Shown here: positions 1 to 11,600 of the stretch, piece after piece
Numbering within the stretch: the first letter of the stretch is position 1
Layout of the letters: every line of letters begins with the position of its first letter
Source of the DNA: Vanilla planifolia
Lineage: Eukaryota; Streptophyta; Magnoliopsida; Asparagales; Orchidaceae
Length of the DNA: 64,000 nt
Direction of reading: 5' to 3'
Assembly: GCA_023846275.1 (NCBI GenBank)
Contig: CM043875.1
Location: forward strand, 4,771,569-4,835,568
The notes under the pieces: model-generated
Database searches by the model: none
What the model was told of the DNA's origin: nothing
The model's input: the letters and a program-made list of their open reading frames with translations, nothing else
Position numbers and translations under genes: made by a program

Positions 1-2831
1 TTATAAAGAGAAAAAAAGTGAACATGTGCGATATGTGGGACTAAAACTTGTATCTATTTCACACAACTAATTTTCAAATTGTGAAAGTAACATCAATCGT
101 TCTATTACTTAATTTCGTGATAGAATAATCCTAATCTCATTCATATTTTATACCTTCCTAGAAACTTTGATTCAAGGTTCTAATCAAACAACTGAATCTT
201 GTTCGAATTTATCGAATGTCTTGCATTCTTTTGGTACTGGCAAATAATTAATCATTGAATTATGTGGCTTAGAGATTTTTATTTTGAATCTTATGATTGA
301 GATTACTCTCACTTTTTTATAATTGATAAATCAAATTATCCAAATCTCATCCATTGTGATCAGATATCTAAGATCTAATCTTCTTCAATCCAATCATCTA
401 TAACTTATCCGTTTTTACATTCACAAGTCTAGCGGTCCATATCCTCTTCAATTAGATCCAACTCTTCTAGTTGATTCCATATAACGGTTAATTCCTTAGT
501 TGTTATTTAAGTTGTTTTAGAAGCCATTTTGGAAGATTATTTTAAGCAATTTGGTAATAACTTTTGAATAAACTTTTTCTTAACTTTTTAAGAGCTATAA
601 GATTTTAAGATCTTAATTAAGCACTGCGTGATATTTTGCTAGTATAAAATCTCCTGACATGATATTACAGCTTAGTAATTTTTTGAATTCTAAATTCCTC
701 TAGTTAAATCTAACACTTTTGAGATTTTATTTTCTCATTTTACTTCATAATTTTAAGTTTTTATATCTTATTTTATTTATCAACAAGCATAGAAAATTAT
801 ATATTTTTATCAAAAAAAATTTCTTGTTGTATTTTTTTTTTTTTTTTGGGTTTGGTGGCCCAAAATTTGCCAAACCCTAAGTTTGGTTTGATCTTGCTAA
901 AAAAATAAAGTAAATGTTAAGCTTACAAAAGCTTAGATTATAGTTGAAGCTACAAAAATGAGTAAGTTATAAGTAAATCATAAGAAAAAATCTCAATTTA
1001 TAATTTTCTTAATAGTAATATTTTTCTTGACCACTATTGGGGGTGAACATAGGTTCTAGTTTGAATCAAACTACTTAAAAATTTTATACTTTTTTATTTT
1101 TTTTTTATTTTTTTTTAATATAAAAAATAAAAATAATATATAAAAATTTGAAAAATAAGATTTTTTACAAAAATAATTTTTTTTATAAAAATATTTTGAA
1201 AAAATAAATATGATCTAAAAATAAAATATATTTTAAAACTCATAATTCACCATCTATTATGGGATTCATATATATTTATTTTACTTCAGAGTTTCTCTTT
1301 TATTATATTTCCTTGGCAAAAATATTGATTATTGAATAATGGATTATTTTCATACGTACAAGTGAATTGATTCTCACTAGCAAATGACAACTTATAATAA
1401 TTATGAGATGTGGTTAAGATAATGATATGATGTATAACTCTCATAAAATTTTATTATGTGTCTAAATATAATGCAAAATTGGTTTTCTAATAATATGATG
1501 TAGTTCAATTACTAAAAATAGAAAGGTTGATAGACTTGTAATGTCGGGACTAACAAAGGTAGGAAGTAATTGTTGGGTGATTGCTAATAAAAAGAGGTGA
1601 TAGAATCATCATAAAAGGTTTAGTTCTTATTCAAAGGTTTTAAAGTGGTAGTCAATGATTTGTCCTACATAAAAAAAGAGACAAATGATTTTGATATTGT
1701 TTCTTAGCTTTGAACTTGTTAATATATATTTTTAATAAATGATAATAATATAGTTTGCTTTAGTCTAAAAGGGGTGACCAAGGTAGGATGATACCTCAAC
1801 ATTTGGGTATAAATAAATTACATAAATAATAAAGAAAAATGAAAAAAATGGTATTAATAATGTGATTGTTACATCGTTTGGCATATATACTTGCTTTGAA
1901 TGATAGTTATGTTTCAATTTATACCATGTTAGTTTTTGTCGAATGGGTTATTGCGGCTCATTTGTTATATGCAATTCTAGGTACACTAGAAGAGTAAGAA
2001 TCAAAATTAAAAAGTAAAACTTGTAATTATCAATATAATGTTCTAAATTATTTTTAGGTTAATATAGAATATGTTGCTATTATAGTTTATTTAATGTTAT
2101 ACGTTCATGATTAACTTAGATATGATTCAGTTTTGCAAACATATTTTACAAATAACAATAGTATGCATTGCGATATAAATTATAGAAAAAAGCTAAAATG
2201 ATTAATATAGGTGACTTGGTTGAATTGGATATAGAATTACTTTATCCATTGAAAGATAAAAATACAAGAAAATTATCCAATTGGGATAGGTTTCTGCACC
2301 ATGTTTCTCTTCATCTCGCATAATAAGTACCAAAACCATTGTTGACACTTGTAACTATGGTTGGAAAAATTGTTCAGAGTGAGCAAAAAAAAAGAGATAA
2401 AGAAAATAAAAGAGAAATAAGATAATAAAGAGATGAGAAAAAAAATACAAAGGTAAAGAGACAACTAGTTGCACTTGATATAAGTTACGAGAGCTATGGG
2501 TAGAATAATGGAGGTATTTTTGAGATTTTAGTGAGAATAGTTTTATTTGTTTAACATATGAAGTAATTAATTATTATGAATTGAAAATTTAGTCTTATTT
2601 TTTAATATTAAAACAATCAACTTTAGTGATATTATTTGAAGTAACATAAAATCAGATATCTATAATTTTTAAATATTATAACTTGCGCACAAAATTTAAA
2701 AATCAAATATTTGAAAAATATATGTAAATTAATTTCTTACTTGACGCGATTTTTAAAATTGACCATTTCCTTATCCATCTGTATTTAATTAGACGTCGAG
2801 AAATACTCTAGAGATAATTAAAAATAAAACA
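1..2831. other. AT-rich intergenic DNA, no gene recognised
   Basis: The stretch is very AT-rich with long poly(T)/poly(A) runs, for example near 830-846 and 1080-1120. Reading frames are short and low in complexity, and none resembles a protein family I know. One short inverted repeat at about 848-877 has arms GGGTTTGG and CCAAACCC and could form a hairpin. I see no tRNA-like fold or clear transposon end. Confidence 0.6.
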
Positions 2832-2847
2832 AACAATTAATAATATT
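2832..2847. repeat. Target-site duplication, left copy (LINE 1)
   Basis: The 16-bp sequence AACAATTAATAATATT is repeated exactly at 4837-4852. The two copies bracket the LINE fragment between them, as expected for target-primed reverse transcription. Confidence 0.85.
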
Positions 2848-4836
2848 TTTGAAACTATGATATAATATTATATCAAAAGCGTCGTTAACCATACAAGAAA
2901 TCCACATGTGGGGTCCTCAAGGAGGATCATACATGAATTCAGACAGCATAAGTTTGAGTAAGGGCTTGGGGATGGATTCCCCGGGATCCCATACGAACTC
3001 ACTGAAGCATGCAGCACGAGCCACCCAGTCAGCAGGTGCATTCCCATCTCTATGGATATGGGAAAATCGGACTGCCTCCATACACCTGGTATACCTATGA
3101 GTCTCAACAAAGTGGCCATCCTCAGGAGGGTGCGATATCATCTCACGGACCACTTGAAGCACCGTCATTGAGTCAGTCTGAATTTCCATGGCAGGTGAAA
3201 GGAAAGGGAACCCCAAAGCATGTTGAGGGCCTCGAGCATAGCCTGGACCTCCATCATATCAGCAGCCTGGGAGAAAACCCTCTTGCGCCACCAAGAGCGG
3301 CCTCCCCATGCAGTCTCTGACAACCAGGCCAAGACCGGCAATGCAATCACCTACCGCAGCATCGCAATTAACTTTTATCCATCCTGTTGGGGGGGAAGCC
3401 AACCATGTGTTACAAGCAAGTCCGAAGAGTTGCAAGGATTCCCGTTGGATAGGGATGAGTAGAAGTAATGTCGCCTGAATGTGGTAGTCACCTCGATCTT
3501 CATCGTCCGTAGCAGCGAGCACAACATGGGCATCGAATTATTATGCCTCATCGCATTCCTCCTTGCCCAAATATAATACATGGTGGTGGCCAATGTGATA
3601 GCATGCCTCGCACCATCACCACAGCATGCTACCGGCAAACCCACAAACCGGAAGAGCCGGTCAATGAATTGCAGCCCAGCACCTAAAGCCCCGCGAGCCT
3701 GGCAATCAACCCATAGCTCCTGTGCACGCGAGCAATCCAGAACACATGCTGCAAGGATTCATCCGCCACGCAGCCCCATTGGCAATTGTTGTTCTAGAGC
3801 ATTCCCCTGCGGGCCAGCCATGCCGCCGTAGGGAGGAAGTCACCGGCGACCCGCCACATGAACATGCACACATTCGGCATTGCTTTAATCTTCCAAATGC
3901 TCCTCACTAGTCAGCGTGACGCCGACCGCCCCGCCTGACAGTAGCATCAGCATCGCATACTATATGCGTGTAAATTCTCCAGCTATCGACCCTCGCCGTC
4001 TCGGTGTGCAGTTAGAGGTGCACGTCTTGGGTAGACGTCCGAGCTCTCGGAAGGTGCAGAATTCTATCAGTAAGCTCCTTGCCTGCCCAAGCACGGATGA
4101 AGTCCACGTCCCAATCCCCAGCAGCCGTAATATAGTCGGCGACACTCGCCGGCCAATTGATGATCATGTTGACGAAGGTCGGCCAGCAACAGAGTGGAAG
4201 GACGCCCAACCAATTGTCCTCCGCGAATCTCACCGTCCACCCATCACCGATGCCCCAGACGAAGATCGACATTGCCGCCAAAACCATTCTGCACACAGGT
4301 GAAGCGTTCCGGGGAGTTTTCATAAGAGGTTTCATCAGCGTGTATTTCTGCCTTATAATTTCAACCCAAAGGCTCGCCTCGCGACTGAGAATGCGCTTGC
4401 AGTTGCTCATATGTAGCACACGCTGGCATACTCGGAAGTCCCGGAGTCCAAGCCCGCCAACGGCCTTCGGCGAGGTGATATAGTCCCATGTCGCGTAATG
4501 CATCGTGTGCGCACAGCTCGTCCCGCTCCAAAGGAACCTTCTAATTCTCTTTTCCATGTCATCATGGACTCCAGCAGGCACCGCACAATGCCTCATAACG
4601 TGATTAGGGATGGCAGTGAGAACAGAGGAGGCCAAGGTGGCTCTGCCCGCAAGCAACAGCGGACGAATACGCCAGTTGACCACCGCGGCGTCAATCCTTT
4701 GGACAAGAAGATTAAGGTTGGTCTTGTTTAGGCTCCTCGCAGCAATGGGGACTTCGAGGTACGTGAGCGTCTGGCCTTGCTCTATGCGGAGTTTCCTCAA
4801 GACCAGCTTGGCTTTCTTCTTGCTGAACTTCGTGCC
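2848..4836 (-). mobile_element. 5'-truncated non-LTR retrotransposon (LINE), copy 1
   Basis: A fragment of about 2 kb reads on the minus strand. From 4836 downward it encodes the end of a reverse transcriptase, then a zf-RVT region, then an RNase H domain ending at the stop near 2917. A short 3' UTR follows, closing with TTTGATATAATATTATATC and a short A tail at about 2848. The tail closely matches that of the second LINE at 53100-53160, so the two belong to one family. A perfect 16-bp duplication flanks the fragment. The endonuclease and most of the reverse transcriptase are missing, the usual result of incomplete reverse transcription. GC content is well above that of the surrounding DNA. 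Confidence 0.92.
2917..4836 (-). pseudogene. LINE ORF2 C-terminal remnant (RT thumb, zf-RVT, RNase H)
   Basis: On the minus strand, 4836-4012 is one open frame carrying RT-thumb and connector features: LEVPIAARSLNKTNL (the 'LGVPL' motif), LLLAGRATLASSVLTAIPNH, and GGLGLRDFRVCQ followed by DGWTVRFAEDNW. The frame is lost in the zf-RVT region (about 3645-4011). It resumes in pieces: 3644-3375 has TMYYIWARRNAMRHN and DLLVTHGWLPP, 3522-3259 has GWIKVNCDAAVGD (the first RNase H aspartate), and 3216-2917 has MEIQTDSMTVLQVV and GNAPADWVARAAC. At least two frameshifts separate these segments, so the copy cannot make a functional protein. It is the RVT_3-type RNase H common at the C-terminus of plant LINEs. 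Confidence 0.9.
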
Positions 4837-4852
4837 AACAATTAATAATATT
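4837..4852. repeat. Target-site duplication, right copy (LINE 1)
   Basis: Exact 16-bp match to 2832-2847. It marks the 5' truncation point of the minus-strand LINE. Confidence 0.85.
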
Positions 4853-6386
4853 AATTCTATCAAAACGAAGAACGTCAATGGCATGCATTTATCGCAAATT
4901 GTAGATAATGGAAATATTATTTTAATCTTTTTTAACAGCTGAACTATAATTTAGTTATTAATATTATTATGCATTAGTCTATATTTAATAATAAAAAAGT
5001 CATTAAACAATTTAAAATTGGTCATTGTTCTCGTGTGTTAACAATTCATTCATGAATTGTTTTTATATTAAAATTCTTCAAAAAAAATTTATATATTATA
5101 AATATATAAAGTTGGTCATAAGAAAATATCATGTTTTTTTAATTAACTTATTTGGAAATTTTTGTCATTATTATTTTAAAGTAGTTTTTTTAGCAAGAGA
5201 TAAATATTTATTCAAAATTTTTTTGATCATTTTTTATATTCATAAAATCAAGACAAAAGAATGGGTTATATCTCTAGAGTAAAACTTAGGAGTCACAATT
5301 TGGTGTATGTAAGATTTGATTTCTTTTAAAGGTAACTCTCAACACTTCACTGTCTTTGATTATATTTTTTTTACTTTTTTATTAAGTGGTTAATTTATAC
5401 AAACATAATTTTAATAGTTATTTTTACATTTCTTTCATAAAATAAATAGTTTATGATAAAAAATTTAAATATTTCTTATAATAAAAAAATTAAGCTAATA
5501 TTTTGTTATTAAAAATAATCTAATTAAATCATTTTTATTTGATAAATAGAATGAGAAAATAATAGTTTTATTTTATGAGGAAAAATAGTTTTTGTTTCCC
5601 TATAAAATAACGGCGGATGCTATGATTTTAATGATAAAAAATTTAGGTAAATTTATTTGAAAACTTAGGCCAACTAGAAAAACAAAATAATTTTTAAAAT
5701 GAAAAATAAGAAAATGTTATAATAATACATTTTTTTAGAATTTACTTTTTGAATTTTTTTTAAAATTAAAAATAGTAATGATCACAATAAGACTAAGAGA
5801 TAAAAATAACAACATTGTCAAGAGTCAACTCCTCCACTACGATTGGGACAAAGAAACAAGAATAAAAAGAGAAACGTTATCATCTAAGATTGTTAGCCTC
5901 AAAGTTGAAGTGTCTTCTTTGTTATCTTCTTCTTCCCATTATTGGTTGATGCTACCTTTATTTTGTCATGCATGGATGGTTTTAAAGATGAGCAAATGGT
6001 AGGGTTCTACAAAAAAAAAACTTTCTAATTGGGTAAAGAGAGCAATTTGATCAAGATAACAAAAGCTAAGGTTAAAGATGTTATTTAGTTGTGAAGGGAT
6101 TTAGTTAAGTTGATCATGTTAGATTTTGCAAGAAAGAGAAATAGGTTGCGCTAATAAGATGTTTAAGACACATTATTGGTGGCGAGGCGTGTCTTTTAAT
6201 CGAGACCAATGAATGATTTGGATTTAGGAAATGATAATATTTTTGAAAGGAATGAAGGAACTTAAAAAAATTTAGCATTGTTACTAAGAATTGCTTGCAC
6301 AATGTTTATGTCTTTTTTCCTTTGTAAATATTTCACTTTGTGAATGAAATAAAAAATTATTATCATAACAAAAAAATAGAAGAAGA
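4853..6386. other. AT-rich intergenic DNA, no gene recognised
   Basis: The DNA is strongly AT-rich. The short frames at 5025-5282 and 5778-6002 are phenylalanine-, isoleucine- and lysine-rich and lack any recognisable domain. Nothing else can be supported. Confidence 0.55.
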
Positions 6387-8440
6387 AAATATTTTTATTT
6401 TGTGTATAATATCATTTTCATAGAAAGAAAATGAAAACAAAAACATGAATATCATAAAGATAATAAACTTATAGTATATATTTCAACATCATGGCCATCT
6501 TTGTACACTTCACATAATTGTATTTGAAATGGTTAACAAACACGATAAGCAAACTAACAATCAATGAATTAATGGTGGGCTACAAAGTTCTAAAGCTTTG
6601 GGATGCAAAGCAAAATTTTATTCCAACTCAACAAATATAGATTTTTCATAATTCAATTTTTACTTGATTTTAACTGTTTTTATTTTATATTATTTAAAAA
6701 AAATCAAAAAATAATTTTACTTTTTTATGTCAATTTATATTGCCATTTTAATCTAATAAAGAAGTCGTGAAAAAGTTGAATGATGTACAACATAAATGAG
6801 ATGTTTGGTGAGATTTTAAAGAAAATATTTTTAGAACACGATTGTTTTTAATTTGACAATATAGATAATTAAATAAGCAAAATTATCACCTTTATATAGT
6901 TATAAATTAAGAGAAAAAATAACTTTAATATTCTCCCTTTTATGTTAACAAAAATATGTTCATGAAATCCTTCTTTGTAAACTTATATTCAATTTCCAAG
7001 TCGTTTTTTGGTTCAAAAAAATGTTAATAAAAATTAATTCAATTTAAGCTTATAGAATGATGTTTTATAAGTCAAAATTCTAATAAACTCTCTACCAAAA
7101 CTTCATTTTCTCTCATATAAACTTCATTTTCTTTAGAAAAAAAAAAGCATAGATCAAAACATTTTCTTTAAATCTATTTTTAAACTCACAAATTATACAA
7201 AAATAGAATCTTTATCTATTTTTCAACTATCTATACACAATTTTGTTTATATACAAGTCAAAAAAAAAAACCCCAAATCGAAATTTGTTACACTTCATTA
7301 TAACCAAATTGAATACTTCATTTACATCAATCTTATAGTTTTTCATTTTGAACTCAACAATCTTTCATGAGTTATGCCTTTAAAATCGACCTTTTGCAAA
7401 AAAAAAAATATTTTTATTTTGTGTATAATATTTTCATAGAAAGAAAATTAAAAAAACATGATTATCATAAAAAATAATAAACTTATTGTATACATGTCAA
7501 CACCATATTCAATTCATCATGATCATCTCTATGCACTTCATATAATTGTACTTAAAATGGTTAACAAACACAATAAACAAATCAACCATCAATGAATTAG
7601 TGGTGGGCTACAAAGTTCTAAAGCTTTGGGAGTAAATTTTTTTTCCAACTCAACAAGTTTAATTTTTTTTTCATAATTCAATTTTTACTTGCTTTTAACT
7701 TTTCTATTTGATCTTATTTCAAAAATATCAAAAAATAATTTTACTTTTTTATATCTTTTTATATTGCCATTTTATTCTAGTAAAGAGGTCATGAAGAGGT
7801 TGAATGACATACAACCTAGATGAGATGTTTAATGGGAGAACATAAGATAAAATATTAAAAAATAATGATAAAAATCTTTTTAGAACACGATTGTTTTCGT
7901 TTGATAAAATAGACAATTAAATGAGAAAATTATCACATTTATATAGTTGTAGATTAAGAGAGAAGAAAACTTTAATAATCTCTTTTTTATGTTAACAAAA
8001 TATATTAATAAAATCCTTCTTTGTAAACTTATATTTCAATTTCTAAGTTATTTTTTGGTTAAAAAAATGTGAATAAAAATTAATTCAATTTAAGCTTATA
8101 ATATGATCTAACAAACTCTCCACCAAAACTTTCATTCTCTCATATAAACTTCGTTTTTTTTTTTTGTAAAAACCTAGTTCAAAACATTTTCTTTAAATCT
8201 ATTTTCAAACTCACAAATTACACAAAAACAAAATCTTATCCATTTTTCAAATATCTAAAGACAATTTTGTTTATATAGAACTCATTTTTGTCGAAAAAAA
8301 AAAAAAAAGAAAAACCCAAATCAAAGTTTATTACACTTCATTATAACCAAATTGAATACTTCCTTTACATCAATCTAATTGTTTTCCATTTTAAACTCAA
8401 ACGATCTGCCATGAGTTATGCCCTTAAGATAACCTCTTGC
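6387..8440. repeat. Tandem duplication, two copies of about 1.02-1.04 kb
   Basis: The segment from about 6388 repeats from about 7407. Matching anchors include ATTTTTATTTTGTGTATAAT (6390 and 7409), GTGGGCTACAAAGTTCTAAA (near 6573 and 7601) and CACTTCATTATAACCAAATT (7291 and 8334). The offset grows from 1019 to 1043 bp through small indels, mainly in A-runs. The copies are clearly diverged, so the event is not recent. No coding frame survives in either copy. The second copy ends about 200 bp beyond the TFIIF-beta stop codon, on its 3' side. Confidence 0.85.
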
Positions 8441-8665
8441 TCACATGTTCTATGTCTCCATCTTAGTATGCCTGTTCTTCTTAATACCAAAACAACACTA
8501 ACCCAAACAGCCCCTTAACAAAAATATAGATATCAGGGCTTTAAGCCTTCGTATAAATGCAACTAAAAGTACAACAACTTGACCTTATATTCAAACAAAA
8601 TGCAGATACAGAGAGGAGAGCTAAAAACACAGCTGCTTTGTGAGACAACAGATTACACTCTTTCC

Positions 8666-11600
8666 TCATCCCTGCTGCATCTCTTCCTGTACATTGGAAG
8701 TATCAGTTAAATTAAGGTTCTGCAATCCTTCTTATCAGGTGAAAAACAAAGAACAGATCAATGCTGTAGTCTCTTACCTCAGTAGATTTCTTGTATTCTG
8801 GTTTAAGCTCATGAGTTCCTTGATTCGGTCCACGCTTGTTGTACACACAGAGATCGTTTAATATCTCCTTGAGGAATTGCTGTAAGAAAAAAGGTATTAG
8901 TCTCCAAAGTTAGAGCAGCATTTTAGTTGGACTGGGAAGTTATAAAAAGAATACTAACAAGTTGAGAGCTGCAGAATCAGTAAAGATGGTAAAATTAAAG
9001 TAAAAAATCGAAGTATTTTGTTCAAAAACTGTAGAGTCCAGCATCGCCAGAACTATCAAGGTACACTAGAAGTATTCATTTTGCTAAAAATTCCAGAGAA
9101 GGTATCATCTTTATAAGATGAACAGCTATAGTTTAAGTGGTGAGAAACAAAATCATGTTTAGCCAGATATAGCTTTATAAATACAACATCAAATATAAAC
9201 CATAATCCCATTAAGTTGACCCAACAACATAAATCTGTAAACCACCAAAAAATAATTTAAAAAACTTACCTATGTTAACATGAACATTAGATGGTTAACA
9301 CAGCCAAAGCATGTGAATTGACATCCCTTTGAGTTTATACTCAAATAGTGCTACATTAACCTTATATTACATAAATAATTTATGACAATACCATTTTGAA
9401 TATAGTTATTCGTTTATTTTAATATTCTGATCATAGTAACAATTTATTTGTATGACCATACTTTATAGACCAATACTTAGTCCTATAAAATATTTTGATT
9501 TGATTGTAGTCTTATAAAACTTTTTTTTACCTTGAACTCCTAATATTAATCATAAAGGGCAATAAAAACATTCATAACTCATTCCATCTTCCCAAGTCCT
9601 ATTTGTAAGATCTTCAACAACTCCAATAACCTTATATTACATGAATAAATTTTTGATAATATCATTTTGAACATAATCATTCATTTATTTTCATATTTTG
9701 GTCATAGTAACAATTTATTTGTATGACTACATTTTACAAATCAATATTTAGTTCTCTAAATTATTTTAATTTGATTGTAGTCTTATAAAAAAAAATTTAC
9801 CTTGAACTACTAATTTAAATTATAAAATACAATAAAAACATTTATAACTCATTCCACCTTCTCAGGTTCTATTATGTAACATCATCAATTTCATTTCAAA
9901 ATAAAAAATCCATAGAACGAAATCGCTCATCATTCAATTTTTATAATCAATGATTGAAGAGCATACATCAACAATACGCTTATACAGACAAAACTTGGCA
10001 TCTTATTTACTCATTTGTAATCCTACTTAGAAGAAAAAAGAACACTTAAGATCATTATTCACAACTAGATTAATTTTAGTTTCTCCTATAGTCCTTTAAA
10101 AAAGTAAAATAAGATCAACATTATGCATAAACCATAATTTGATCACAACTATATTAGGATGATGAGTTGCCTATATTCTAAACAAGTTTGACTAATATTT
10201 TCAAATTATAATACTGCTAGATGATTTATTGTAAAAGCATCATACATAACTCATCCATTTTAATTGAGCATAAACCCAAGTCATGATTTTATTTTCTCAA
10301 AAGTGAAAGTTATCTCATCCATCCCAACTCATTTCTCTCTCATCATCCCTCTCTCTCTCTCTCTCAAGTATTATCAAATATCATAAAAATCCCAATCGAG
10401 TTCAAAAAGAAAGTGTTAAGCTGCTTGATTAATTGAGCTATTTTTGATTTTTTCAAAAAGCTTAGAATTATTAAGTATCTTTTTCAATCCAACAAAAAAG
10501 AATCACAAAAAACTTATTAAATTTCATTCTCAATATATAATTCTAATAAGAAAATTAATAACTAATGCAAAAAGAAATAAATTAAAACAGAGATTTTCTG
10601 ATGTCCAGTTTTAACAAGTAAATCTTTAATAGATCCATCCTTGGAAAAAACAAAAAGCATTGCCCACAAATACTTAAAAACCTCAATATAGCCATTCTCA
10701 GCAATTTTCTTTTCTATAATCTATCAAAATAGTTCAATAAAGCAATAATTTTGCAGCTTAATTCTAACCAATAGCAGGGATCCAATTTTCTAAAAGCTTT
10801 GCGCCAGAAGAATAGTATGTGCAGTATAACATTTGATCCTTCATGGTCAAAGTTCATCATTCAGCTTTAAGGACTAAGAAAACCGACAACAGAGTACAGA
10901 ATTTAGCCAAAAAACGTTTAAAATGCAAATTAATCAAATACCTCAGGCTGGTCCGTCTCCTGAACAAGTTGCTTCAATGCCCAGTTTGGCTGCCTTTCAA
11001 AAAGTTTAAATATGATGTTTTCAAGTTCCCTTCGGTCCCTTCTAGTTCGTTTCACCTCACTTCCTTTAACTGGGGTTACCTTCTTCTTATCCTGATACCA
11101 TAAGTAGCAGAACCCATTATACTTCCACATAAAAATAACACTAATCAACGTCAAATTTTGAGTATGTAAACTAACAATTTGTCTATTGAAATGCACAATA
11201 AAATTTGATAACAAAGTAATTTTCATCCTTCCATAGTAATAACAAGAAGCATCCAAATAGACAACGGAGCAAAAAGAACCTGCTCCACACACTAACCAAT
11301 TAGCCAAAAGCCACATCGACTTGGCCAAATGGAGATTGCTCTCACAAAATTCTCTGAAACTGTTTCCAAGTGAAGTTATTTATGAAAATATTATATAACT
11401 CGACTTGTTGTATTGTAAAGGGTGCCATCCAGCACACGATATTAACTTCGACCAATCTACTTTTGCACGAACCAAAAAGAAAAAGGAATAACATAGATTA
11501 CCTTTGAACCAGATGGAACCAAGCCTACCATACCAGGCATGGGCCTCATGAGCACGCCATGATCATTGTCAATCACCTTTAAAGTTTAAAAAAACTCAAA

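Larger units (their letters stand above)
8880..10941 (-). other. Intron 5 of TFIIF-beta (2.06 kb)
   Basis: It lies between exons coding QETDQPE and QFLKEIL. It is AT-rich and holds a two-copy tandem repeat (9358-9890) and a short CT microsatellite near 10352-10367. I recognise no transposon protein in it. Confidence 0.85.

Noticed and set aside
848..877. Hairpin GGGTTTGG...CCAAACCC as a MITE end or terminator
   Set aside because: The arms are short and I found no partner end, target duplication or adjacent gene.
10930..11328. 132-codon minus-strand frame as a single coding unit
   Set aside because: Only 11091-10942 is TFIIF-beta exon 5. The N-terminal part is intron 4 sequence read through the acceptor, and the last three codons run past the donor.
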